DNA from: CAZFHZ01 sp964519015
Lineage (GTDB): Bacteria; Blakebacterota; Blakebacteria; Blakebacterales; CAYUVJ01
Reading direction: 5' to 3'
Assembly (NCBI GenBank): GCA_964519015.1
Contig: CAZFHZ010000001.1
Coordinates: 18,478-82,477 of the forward strand
DNA: 64,000 nucleotides
Of the stretch, positions 42,554 through 50,261 are shown piece by piece; position 1 is the stretch's first letter; every line of letters starts with the position of its first letter. Position numbers and translations under genes: made by a program. Below the pieces are notes generated by a model. The model did no database searches and was not told the DNA's origin. It saw nothing but the letters and a program-made list of their open reading frames with translations.

Positions 42554-44251
42554 TCAGGGCCGGATGGCGATCCCCGCGTTCTCCTCCAGCATGTAGGCGC
42601 TGGGTACGTCGGTCCCCATCAGCGTCTTGTACGACTGCTGGAGCAGCTGGATCGTGAAGACGGCGTTGTGAACCCCGTAGCTGTGGTCGTAGGAGACCGA
42701 AGCCAGGTTCCAGCCCGCCGCACGGATGGCCGCCAGGGGGTAGGTGGTGAGGTTCACCCCCGCCCAGGTGGCCGTGCTGTCGGTGGACCAGCCGGCGGCG
42801 ATGAGGATGTCGTTGTCGGTCCCGGTGGTGTCCAGCCCGGTGGCGTAGAGCGCGTCCTCGAGCAGGGTCATCAGGCCGTGGACCTCGCTCTGCACCCCTT
42901 CGATCGCCCCGCTGCCGTCGAAGTCCTGCTTGGCGATGACATCGTCGAAGTCCGTCAGGACGCCGTGGCAGGGCTCACAGGCCTCCAGGCTCGGCTCGTA
43001 CTTGTGCGAGCTGAAGCCGTTGGTGGCCGGCGGCTGGACCCCCTCGCCGTGCATGTGGCAGGTGGCGCAGGAGTCCTCGATGAGCAGGTGGTTCGAGGAG
43101 GAGAAGGTGAAGGTACCGCCGCTCGGATCGGCGTAGACGGCCGGGTAGAGGAAGGCGCCCTGGTTCCCGTGGTGCGGCCCGAAGTGCTCGCTGCCGCTGA
43201 CCAGGGTTCCGGCGACCTGGCTGTCCGTACGGCGCCCGGTGTGGCAGTTCATGCAGATCGTGCCCAATCCGCCGTCGGTGATCACGACCCCGTTCGGATT
43301 GGTGGCCGAGGCCACGCGCACCTGGTGGGTGTTGGCGGCGCTGTGCGGGTCGTGGCAGACCGAGCAACCGATAGGCTGGGCCGGGTTGGACGTGACACTC
43401 ACACCGTCGGCCTTCTGGACGAAGCCCGCCCCGTTGTGGCAGGCGGCGCATGAAGTGCTTCCGCCGTCACCCGGGTAGCCGACGACGGTCTCACCGGCGG
43501 CGTGCCCGGAGGCCGCCCAGTCGGTCCAGAAGGAAGTGCGGGTGCTGGTGTGGCAGGGCTCGCACACACTCGCATCCAGGGTGGCCGCGATCTGCGGGTC
43601 GTTGGCCTTGTCGGTGCTGGCCAGGTGGGCGCTGGCCGGACCGTGGCAGCTCTCACACTGGATGTTCTGAAGAGCTGCGATCGGGTTCTCGTCGTAGCCG
43701 CCGTTGTCGATCGTGGTGTCGTAGCCGACCGTGTGGCACTCCAGACAGTAGTCCGCGTGGAAGTCCTCATGCTTTCGATCGAACGCGTCGGAGTGCATGG
43801 TGGTCATCCAGGCGGTGGTGGTCGCCGAATGACAGCCCGAGCACTGGGCCGCGCCCACGTAGTAGGGCTGGACCGTCGGGACGTAAACGCCGATCCCGAT
43901 GTCGATGCTGCCCGTGGTGATGTTCACGTCGTCGTCGACGCGGAGGGCGATCGAGACGATCCCTTCCGCTTCCGGTGCGGTCCAGACCACGGTGTCATTG
44001 TCGGTGGTGCTGAACGACCCGCTGGGAGCGCTCCACTGGAAGTTGAGCCCATCCCCCTCGGGGTCGCTGGCGACCACGATCAGGGTGACCTGCTGGTTCT
44101 TGGTGGTGGTGGTCGTGCTTGCGGAGATCGAGGCGATGACCGGAGCCTCGTTGGTCGGGCCGCTCTCCTTCTTCTCGCAGCCCGTCAGACCCAGCGTCGC
44201 GATCGCCAGGGTCAGTACTCCCGCCGAGAGGAAACGGTACCGGTGATGCAT
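42554..44251 (-). CDS. Nonaheme c-type cytochrome lipoprotein with Ig-like domain
   Basis: A 565-residue exported protein. The signal ends LGLTGC (Cys25), a lipobox. Residues about 35-125 form an Ig/PKD-like domain (PVIASISASTT, ASDPEGDGLNFQWSAPSG). From about residue 135 there are nine CxxCH haem motifs: CSGCH, CLECH, CESCH, CEPCH, CAACH, CSVCH, CMNCH, CATCH and CEPCH. A DFDGSGAIE segment after the last haem resembles a Ca2+-binding EF-hand loop, and GVHNAVFTIQLLQQS is the common C-terminal element of such cytochromes. It likely carries electrons across the periplasm or at the cell surface. No partner porin or reductase is adjacent. Confidence 0.88.
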   Translation of the reverse strand: MHHRYRFLSAGVLTLAIATLGLTGCEKKESGPTNEAPVIASISASTTTTTKNQQVTLIVVASDPEGDGLNFQWSAPSGSFSTTDNDTVVWTAPEAEGIVSIALRVDDDVNITTGSIDIGIGVYVPTVQPYYVGAAQCSGCHSATTTAWMTTMHSDAFDRKHEDFHADYCLECHTVGYDTTIDNGGYDENPIAALQNIQCESCHGPASAHLASTDKANDPQIAATLDASVCEPCHTSTRTSFWTDWAASGHAAGETVVGYPGDGGSTSCAACHNGAGFVQKADGVSVTSNPAQPIGCSVCHDPHSAANTHQVRVASATNPNGVVITDGGLGTICMNCHTGRRTDSQVAGTLVSGSEHFGPHHGNQGAFLYPAVYADPSGGTFTFSSSNHLLIEDSCATCHMHGEGVQPPATNGFSSHKYEPSLEACEPCHGVLTDFDDVIAKQDFDGSGAIEGVQSEVHGLMTLLEDALYATGLDTTGTDNDILIAAGWSTDSTATWAGVNLTTYPLAAIRAAGWNLASVSYDHSYGVHNAVFTIQLLQQSYKTLMGTDVPSAYMLEENAGIAIRP

Positions 44252-44691
44252 ACGGGCCTCTTCAGGAATCGGGCGAGATCGCCGTTTGTCCGATCGGTTC
44301 CGCCTTCCCGGCGGCGGCGGCTCGCCTGTAGTGGAGCGCGCCGGTGGATGCCGGCCCCACCAGGGGAGCCGGACGGGAGGCGGTGTAGAACGAGGGCACC
44401 ATGGTACGCCCCACCCGAGGGGGCAAGAGTAAATTCAGTTAAGTCGGTCGCGTTATCCGATTATGGATCAGGGGCACCTCGTATCTACAGTAGGTTCGTT
44501 TGTTAGGATACCGTAATTCATTGTGTGGCAACGTCATACGCGGATTCTTAGCAAACCTAAGTACTGGAGTCTGTAGTCTTAATATGCCGTATTTAAGAGC
44601 GCTTTCCCATGTTTCGGGCCGCAGCGTCGACTCTTCCGAAGAGAGCAACCCGGAGCGAGCAACCCCGGGGCAGGTCGCGGAGAAAGCCCCC
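44252..44691. other. Gene-free, AT-richer region
   Basis: About 440 bases between the start of the cytochrome gene and the end of the ABC permease gene, both on the minus strand. The part from about 44420 to 44600 is clearly richer in A and T than the rest of the window and holds no credible gene. A minus-strand open frame at 44439-44648 has no ribosome site or recognisable sequence. The cytochrome promoter should lie here. A folded element is described separately. Confidence 0.7.
44485..44576. ncRNA. Candidate structured RNA or palindromic element
   Basis: CTACAG (44485-44490) pairs with CTGTAG (44571-44576), with an 11-base bulge on the right side. TAGGTT (44491-44496) then pairs with AACCTA (44554-44559). 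TGTTAGGA (44501-44508) pairs with 44546-44553, including two G-U pairs, and CCG pairs with CGG (44511-44513 with 44541-44543). The fold spans 92 bases in AT-richer DNA. It could be a small RNA, a leader element of the cytochrome gene (start 234 bases away) or a relic of a mobile palindromic repeat. The strand is not known. Confidence 0.35.
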
Positions 44692-45813
44692 TCAGCGCGC
44701 CTGTTTGTGGAACCGCAGAGCGGCCAGCATCAGGGCCAGTGGACCGAGCACGAGCAGCCCGGCCGTCTCCACCGGGAAGGCCTCCAGGCCGCTCCCCTTG
44801 AGGAAGAGCTCCCGCACCACGGCCAGGAAATAGCGCACCGGGTTGAGCAGGGTGAGTTTCTGCAAGGCCGACGGCATGTTCGCGATCGGGAAGAAGAAGC
44901 CCGACATGATGATGGCGAACACGTTCACGAACCAGGCCATGAAGAGGGCCTGCTGCTGGGAGTGGGCCATGGTGGAGATGAGCAGCCCCAGGCTGAGCGT
45001 GTTGAGCAGGAAGAGGAGCGAGAAGGCGATCAGCAGGGCCCAGGAGCCGCGCATGGGTACCCGGTACCAGAGGAGCGCGACCGAGAGGGCCAGGGTCAGT
45101 ACGAAGAAGGCGATGACCACGAAGGGGAGGGTCTTGCCGATCATGAGCTGCCAGGAACGGATCGGAGTGACCGAGAGCTGTTCCAGGGTCCCCTTCTCCC
45201 GTTCCCGCACCAGGCCCAGGCTGGTCAGCAGACTGGTGAGCATGGTCAGCAACATGACCACGATGCCCGGGACCATGTAGAAGCGGCTTTTCAACTCCGG
45301 GTTGTAATAGACCTGCACCCGGGGGATCAGGTCGGGCAGCGGCTGACCCTGGAGGCGTTCCCGTACCTGGTCGAGGGTGAAGTCCTCGACGATGCCGCGG
45401 GCGTGGGCGTAGGCGATGAGGGCGGCGTTGGAGTCCACCCCGTCCAGCAGGATCTGGACCCGGACCGGTTCCCAGCGGCCGAGGGCTCTCCCGAAGCCGG
45501 CCGGCACCACCAGCACCGCCGTCGCCGTCCCGGCATCCAGTTCGGCCCGCACCTGACCCGGCCCGGCGGCCACTCCTTCCAGATCGAAGGTCTCGTGGAA
45601 ACGGAAACGCTCGATCAGCTGCCGGCTCTCCGGAGAATGGTCGTAGTCGAGCACCCGCAGGGGCAGATGCTTGACGTCCACGGTGACCGCGTAACCCAGC
45701 AGCAGGAGCATGAGGACCGGCATCAGCAGGATGATCCGGACCATCTGGTGGTCCCGCAGGACCTGCAGGAACTCCTTGCGGACCACGTGGCCGATGACGC
45801 GGAGGGCGTTCAT
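44692..45813 (-). CDS. ABC-2 exporter permease (YbhR-like)
   Basis: A 373-residue membrane protein with one N-terminal segment, a large extracytoplasmic domain (about 50-175) and five C-terminal segments. VRKEFLQVLRDHQMVRIILLMPVLMLLLLGYAVTVDVKHLPL, in parts, and REREKGTLEQLSVTPIRSWQLMIGK are signature stretches of YbhR/YhhJ-type permeases. It pairs with the permease gene just upstream, one base apart. It likely forms a heterodimeric exporter of drugs or cell-envelope compounds. Confidence 0.9.
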   Translation of the reverse strand: MNALRVIGHVVRKEFLQVLRDHQMVRIILLMPVLMLLLLGYAVTVDVKHLPLRVLDYDHSPESRQLIERFRFHETFDLEGVAAGPGQVRAELDAGTATAVLVVPAGFGRALGRWEPVRVQILLDGVDSNAALIAYAHARGIVEDFTLDQVRERLQGQPLPDLIPRVQVYYNPELKSRFYMVPGIVVMLLTMLTSLLTSLGLVREREKGTLEQLSVTPIRSWQLMIGKTLPFVVIAFFVLTLALSVALLWYRVPMRGSWALLIAFSLLFLLNTLSLGLLISTMAHSQQQALFMAWFVNVFAIIMSGFFFPIANMPSALQKLTLLNPVRYFLAVVRELFLKGSGLEAFPVETAGLLVLGPLALMLAALRFHKQAR

Positions 45814-45814
45814 C

Positions 45815-46927
45815 TCAGTCGAGCCGCGGGCGGAAGCGGATGATGCTGGCCAGGGTGAGCAGCACGGCGAAGCCGGCCAGGTAGATGCCGTACGACCAGA
45901 GGATGTCCGCCCCCAGTCCCTTCAGCAGCACCCCCCTCACGATGGGGATGAAATAGCGGGCGGGGACCGCGTGGCTGATCAGCTGGAGCAGCGGCGGCAT
46001 GCTCCGCAGCGGGAAGATGAAGTTGGAGAGCATGAAGGAGGGGAGCACGGTCACCAGCATGGCCACCAGCATGGCCAGCTGCTGCTGGCGGACCAGGGTG
46101 GAGATGAGCAGACCGATGGTCAGCGCCGCCAGCACGTAGAGGGTGGTGAAGCCCAGCAGCACCCAGAGACTGCCGCGCACCGGGACCCCGAACAGGAGCG
46201 CCCCGAAGATCAGGATGAAGGCGCCGTCGGCCAGCCCGAGCACCCCGTAGGGGAGCACCTTGCCGACCATGAGCTCACCTGAGCGGACCGGGCTGACCAG
46301 GAGCTGCTCCAGCGTACCGCTCTCCTTCTCCCGCACCACGGTCACGCTGGTGAGCATGGCCGCGGCCATCATCATGATGACCGCGATCAGGCCCGGCACG
46401 ATGAAGTGGCTGCTCTTCAGTTCGGGGTTGTACCAGTAGCGCGGTTCGAGTTCGACGGGGAGTTCCCCCCCCAGCCGCGCCAGCAGGATCCCACGGATGC
46501 GTCGGGCCAGGATCCCCTGGGCGTACCCGAGGGCGACCGAAGCGGTGTTGCCGTTGGAGCCGTCCACCAGGAGCTGGACCGGCAGCGGGTCGGGCGTGTC
46601 CTCCCGCTCCCCGTAGCCGAGGGGGACCACCAGAGTGATGACCGTTTCCCTCCGCCGCATCCCCAGTTCGGCCTCCTCACCGTCGGGATAGCGCGCGACC
46701 AGGATGAACTGGCCCGATTCGAGGAAGGCCTCGACCAGCTGCCGCGACTCGGGGGAGGCGTCGTGGTCCACCAGCCCGAAGGGGATGTCCTTGATGTCGA
46801 GGTTGATGGCGTAGCCGTAGAGGAAGGTCATGATGATGGGCATGACCAGGACGATGGCCAGGCTGCGGGGGTCCCGGAGGATGTGCCGGAACTCCTTGCC
46901 CATGACCGCCGCGATCCGCCCGAACAT
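45815..46927 (-). CDS. ABC-2 exporter permease (YbhS-like)
   Basis: A 370-residue membrane protein with the same layout as its neighbour. MGKEFRHILRDPRSLAIVLVMPIIMTFLYGYAIN, in parts, KDIPFGLVDHDASPESRQLVEAF and REKESGTLEQLLVSPVRSGELMVGK mark the family. The ATG at 46927 overlaps the stop of the ATPase gene (TGATG). A longer open frame reaches upstream, but that part is antisense-like sequence within the ATPase gene. Confidence 0.9.
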   Translation of the reverse strand: MFGRIAAVMGKEFRHILRDPRSLAIVLVMPIIMTFLYGYAINLDIKDIPFGLVDHDASPESRQLVEAFLESGQFILVARYPDGEEAELGMRRRETVITLVVPLGYGEREDTPDPLPVQLLVDGSNGNTASVALGYAQGILARRIRGILLARLGGELPVELEPRYWYNPELKSSHFIVPGLIAVIMMMAAAMLTSVTVVREKESGTLEQLLVSPVRSGELMVGKVLPYGVLGLADGAFILIFGALLFGVPVRGSLWVLLGFTTLYVLAALTIGLLISTLVRQQQLAMLVAMLVTVLPSFMLSNFIFPLRSMPPLLQLISHAVPARYFIPIVRGVLLKGLGADILWSYGIYLAGFAVLLTLASIIRFRPRLD

Positions 46928-47667
46928 CACGCCCCCTCCCCGACCAGAGCCAGGAAGACCGCCTGCATGGATTCGACCTTGTGGCGCGCGCGCAGCTCGG
47001 CCGGAGGACCGACCCCCACGATCCGTCCCTCCCGCATTACGGCCACCCGGTGGCAGTATTCCGCCTCGTCCATGTAGTGGGTGGTCACCAGGACGGTGGT
47101 CCCCTCCTCGGCCAGACCACCGATGACCCGCCAGAAGGTCCGGCGGGCCACCGGGTCGACCGAAGCGGTCGCCTCGTCCAGGAAGAGGAGCGGCGGCCGG
47201 TGGACCAGGGCGCAGGCCAGCGCCAGGCGCTGGCGGTGACCGGCCGGCAGGGAGCCGGTCAATCGGCCCGCCATCTCCTCCAGACCGAACAGGCCGAGCA
47301 GTTCCTCCCTCCGCCGGGCCAGCGCCCGGCCGGCCAGCCCGTAGACCCCGCCGAAGAAGGTCAGGTTCTCCCGCACCGTGAGGTCCTCGTAGAGCGAGAA
47401 CTTCTGCGACATGTAGCCCAGCCGCGGCTTGACCCGCTCGGGATAACGGTGGACCGGGACCCCCACCACCCACCCCTCCCCGGAGGTCGGCCGCAGCAGG
47501 CCGGTGAGCATCCGGATGATGGTCGTCTTCCCCGCCCCGTTGGCCCCCAGCAGCCCGAAGACCTCCCCCCGTCCGACCTCGAAGTCGACCGCGTCCACGG
47601 CGGTGAAGCGTCCGAACCGCCGGGTCAGGGCGACGGCCCGGATGGCCGTCTCGGCCGGGGAGTTCAT
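46927..47667 (-). CDS. ABC transporter ATPase, second half of a split YbhF
   Basis: A 246-residue nucleotide-binding protein from ATG 47667. Walker A is GANGAGKTT, Walker B is LLFLDEATASVDP, and the H-loop is VTTHYMDEAEYCH. The signature reads LPAGHRQRLAL instead of LSGGQ, which I recall as usual for the second ATPase domain of YbhF/RbbA proteins. In E. coli both domains are in one chain; here they are two genes overlapping by 4 bases. The pair should power the two permeases that follow. Confidence 0.9.
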   Translation of the reverse strand: MNSPAETAIRAVALTRRFGRFTAVDAVDFEVGRGEVFGLLGANGAGKTTIIRMLTGLLRPTSGEGWVVGVPVHRYPERVKPRLGYMSQKFSLYEDLTVRENLTFFGGVYGLAGRALARRREELLGLFGLEEMAGRLTGSLPAGHRQRLALACALVHRPPLLFLDEATASVDPVARRTFWRVIGGLAEEGTTVLVTTHYMDEAEYCHRVAVMREGRIVGVGPPAELRARHKVESMQAVFLALVGEGA

Positions 47668-48581
47668 GCGTCTTCCCCGGCGGTGGCGAGGGTGATGAAG
47701 ATGTCTTCCAGCGAGGGGGGGACCGGCCGCAGACCGGTCACCGGCAGGCCGTGGGCACGCACCGCGGCGCCGATCTCCTCCGGGGAGGGAGCCCGGGCGG
47801 TCAGGGTGACGTGGAGCCGGGTCCCGAAGGGGACGACGTCCCGGACCCACGGCTGCCCGGTGAGCGCCTCCCGGACCCGGGCCAGCTCCGGCGTGTCCAC
47901 CTCCACCACCCGCAGCCCGCAGCGGGCCCGCAGCTCGGCGGGGGTCCCGCGGTCGAGCACCCGCCCCTCCCGGAGGAAGACGATCCGGTCGCAGCGGTCC
48001 GCCTCATCCATATAGGGCGTGCTCACCAGCAGGGCGGAACCCTCCCCTCTCAGGCTCATCAGGATCTCCCAGAACTCCGCCCGGGAGACCGGATCCACCC
48101 CGGTCGTGGGTTCATCGAGCAGCAGGAAGCGGGGAGCGTGGACCAGGGTGCAGGCCAGAGCGAGTTTCTGCTTCATCCCCCCCGAGAGGGCGGCCGCCCG
48201 GCGCCGGCGGAAGGGCTCGAGCCGGGCGAAGTCGAGCAGCCGGGCGGTGCGCTCGCGGCGCAGCGCGCCCCGCACCCCGAAGAGGTGGGCGTAGAAGCGG
48301 AGGTTCTCATCGACGCTGAGGTCGGGATAGAGGCTGAAACGCTGCGGCATGTAGCCGATCCGTCCCCCGGTCGGCCGGCGCGCGGTCGTCTCCTCCGAGT
48401 CGATGAAGACCCGCCCGGAATCGGGTCGGAGCAGTCCGGTCAGCAACCGCATGACGGTGGTCTTGCCCGCTCCGTCCGGTCCGATCAGCCCGGTGATCTC
48501 CCCCTCGGGAACCCGGAGGTCGAGCCCGTGGAGGGCCCGCTCCCGGCCGTAGCTCTTGACGAGGGCCTCGGTGACGAGCAC
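47664..48581 (-). CDS. ABC transporter ATPase, first half of a split YbhF
   Basis: A 305-residue protein. The conserved part begins at GTG 48581 (LVTEALVKSYGRERALHGLDL), 4 bases after the adaptor stop; longer frames run antisense-like into the adaptor gene. Walker A is GPDGAGKTT, the signature LSGGMKQKLALACTL is canonical, Walker B is FLLLDEPTTGVDP. The C-terminal 80 residues (EVDTPELARVREALTG, PPSLEDIFITL) form the usual extra domain of drug-exporter ATPases. It is coupled to the second ATPase by a 4-base overlap. Confidence 0.9.
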   Translation of the reverse strand: MLVTEALVKSYGRERALHGLDLRVPEGEITGLIGPDGAGKTTVMRLLTGLLRPDSGRVFIDSEETTARRPTGGRIGYMPQRFSLYPDLSVDENLRFYAHLFGVRGALRRERTARLLDFARLEPFRRRRAAALSGGMKQKLALACTLVHAPRFLLLDEPTTGVDPVSRAEFWEILMSLRGEGSALLVSTPYMDEADRCDRIVFLREGRVLDRGTPAELRARCGLRVVEVDTPELARVREALTGQPWVRDVVPFGTRLHVTLTARAPSPEEIGAAVRAHGLPVTGLRPVPPSLEDIFITLATAGEDA

Positions 48582-48585
48582 CGGC

Positions 48586-49515
48586 TCAACCTTCCGGGAC
48601 GATCTCGGGCAGGTCCACGTCGGCCGGCAGACCGATCTTGAGCAGCCCCTCCGGGTTGGCCAGGTGCACCTTGACCGCGTAGACCAGGTCCGCCCTCGCT
48701 TCGGCGGTCTGGACGTTCTTGGGGGTGAACTCCGCCTCCTCGGCGATGTGGACCACGGTTCCCTCGAAGGTTCGTCCCGGGTAGGCATCCACCCGGATCG
48801 TGGCGGCCCCCCCCAGGCGGACCCGGCCGACCCGGTCGGCCGGCACGTAGACCCGCACGAACACCTCCGTCAGGTCGGCGATCCGGAGGATCCCCCTGCC
48901 CGGCGCGGCGACCTCACCCGCCTCCATATAGGTGGTCAGGACGGTACCGTCGCGGGGTGCCGTCACCCGGCACTCCCCGATCTGGCGCTGCAGGGAGGCG
49001 AGCTGGAGACCGATCTGCCGCTCCTGGACACGCAGGGCATCGAAAGCGGTCTCGGCCGCCGTCACCTGCTGCTGCGCCAGGGCCAGGGCGGTCTCCGCCT
49101 CGTCCAGCTGCGCCTGGGCGACGGCCTGGCTGGAACGGAGGGCGGCCAGCCGGTCGCGGTTGCGTAGCGCCTGCTCCCGCCGCTCGCCGGCCGAGGCCAG
49201 CGCCGTCTCGGCCTGACGGCGCTGCACGGCCACCCCGTCGAGGCCGGCCCGGGTCAGCGCCCGCGCCTCCACCAGCGCCGTCGAGTCGATCAGGGCCAGC
49301 ACCTGCCCGGTGCGCACCCGGTCCCCCTCGGCCACCGGGCGGGCCAGCAGCCGGCCGCCGATGGTGGGGGCGATGACGACCTCATCGGCCTCGAGGGTGC
49401 CCGAGCCCCAGAGCAGCTGGGGAGCCGGCGGCGTGCAGCCGGCCAGGAAGAGGATCAGGAGGGCGGCGGCCGCGGCACCGGTGTTCGACCGGCGGGCAAG
49501 GGTCGGGATACGCAT
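48586..49515 (-). CDS. HlyD-family periplasmic adaptor lipoprotein (YbhG-like)
   Basis: About 309 residues from ATG 49515; GTG 49518 adds one. The signal ends LLILFLAGC, a lipobox. GSGTLEADEVVIAPTIGGRLLARPVAEGDRV is the biotinyl-lipoyl-like half, shown in part. A long coiled coil follows (about 75-160, AETALASAGERREQALRNRD and ALALAQQQVTAAETAFDAL). ECRVTAPRDGTVLTTYMEAGEVAAPG is the second half. It links the ABC exporter to an outer-membrane channel, which is not encoded beside it. Confidence 0.88.
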   Translation of the reverse strand: MRIPTLARRSNTGAAAAALLILFLAGCTPPAPQLLWGSGTLEADEVVIAPTIGGRLLARPVAEGDRVRTGQVLALIDSTALVEARALTRAGLDGVAVQRRQAETALASAGERREQALRNRDRLAALRSSQAVAQAQLDEAETALALAQQQVTAAETAFDALRVQERQIGLQLASLQRQIGECRVTAPRDGTVLTTYMEAGEVAAPGRGILRIADLTEVFVRVYVPADRVGRVRLGGAATIRVDAYPGRTFEGTVVHIAEEAEFTPKNVQTAEARADLVYAVKVHLANPEGLLKIGLPADVDLPEIVPEG

Positions 49516-50159
49516 CACGAGACCTCCGTGGTAAGCAGACCGTGTTCGAGCAGGCGGGCCACCGCCGCCGGCCGCTCGTCCAGCAACCGGTCCATCTCGT
49601 CGGGGGAGAGTTCGGCCAGGTAGGCGACCAGCGGCCGGGCGATATGGGGGAAGAGGGCCAGGGAGATCAGGTGGAGGAAGACCTGGCGGGGATCCTCCTC
49701 CCGGATCTGTCCCCGTGCCATCATCTCCAGCAGCCCACTCAGTAATGCCCGGGGGTCCAGCGCCGGGACCTCGCGGCGGATATCCGTGACCACCGCGATC
49801 ACTTCCCGGGCGCCGGTGGCCATCTCGCGCAGCATGAGCGCTCGCATGTGGGGATGGTCGCGCAGGAAGCGGGAGTAGGCCCGGACGATCTCCATCACCC
49901 GTTCCCGGGGCTCGCGGGTCGCGTCGGTGAAGGAGGGGATGACCTGGAGGATGATCTCCAGGAAGTGACTCTTGAGGGTCTCCCGGTAGAGGTGCCGCTT
50001 ATCGCGGAAGTGGTAGTAGAGCATCGCTTTGTTGACCCCGGCGTCATCGGCGATGGCCTGGGTGCGGGCCCCGTCGTAGCCGCGCTCGGCGAAGTGCTCG
50101 GTGGCCGCCTTCAGGATCCGCTGGCGGGTGTCCCCTTCGCTTTTCGGGCTGTGCCCCAT
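49515..50159 (-). CDS. TetR/AcrR-family regulator (CecR-like)
   Basis: A 214-residue repressor. The N-terminal HTH is TRQRILKAATEHFAERGYDGARTQAIADDAGVNKAMLYYHFRDKRHLY, seen in parts. The C-terminal 150 residues form a helical ligand domain. GGGAGG precedes the ATG at 50159. It heads the operon adaptor-ATPase-ATPase-permease-permease, the same order as cecR-ybhG-ybhF-ybhS-ybhR in E. coli. A palindrome 34 bases upstream is its likely operator. Confidence 0.9.
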   Translation of the reverse strand: MGHSPKSEGDTRQRILKAATEHFAERGYDGARTQAIADDAGVNKAMLYYHFRDKRHLYRETLKSHFLEIILQVIPSFTDATREPRERVMEIVRAYSRFLRDHPHMRALMLREMATGAREVIAVVTDIRREVPALDPRALLSGLLEMMARGQIREEDPRQVFLHLISLALFPHIARPLVAYLAELSPDEMDRLLDERPAAVARLLEHGLLTTEVS

Positions 50160-50192
50160 GGCGGTCCTCCCGCTCCACAGTGGTCGTTTTCC

Positions 50193-50218
50193 ATATTAAC
50201 TAACCGGTTAGTCAATAT
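50193..50218. promoter_or_regulatory. Operator of the TetR-type regulator
   Basis: ACTAACCGGTTAGT (50199-50212) is a perfect 14-bp palindrome. With its flanks it becomes a 26-bp palindrome with one mismatched pair. It sits in an AT-rich gap immediately before the regulator and is the type of site bound by AcrR/CecR-like dimers. Confidence 0.85.
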
Positions 50219-50261
50219 CCGTCAAGGCCTTTCTCCCCGGGGGTATCCGGCCCGGTCGCGT

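Noticed and set aside
44420..44600. tRNA gene in the AT-rich gap
   Set aside because: No cloverleaf with a T-arm GTTCRANNC pattern and acceptor pairing could be drawn.
44439..44648. 69-residue minus-strand frame in the AT-rich gap
   Set aside because: No ribosome site, no familiar sequence, and it overlaps the foldable element. Treated as non-coding.
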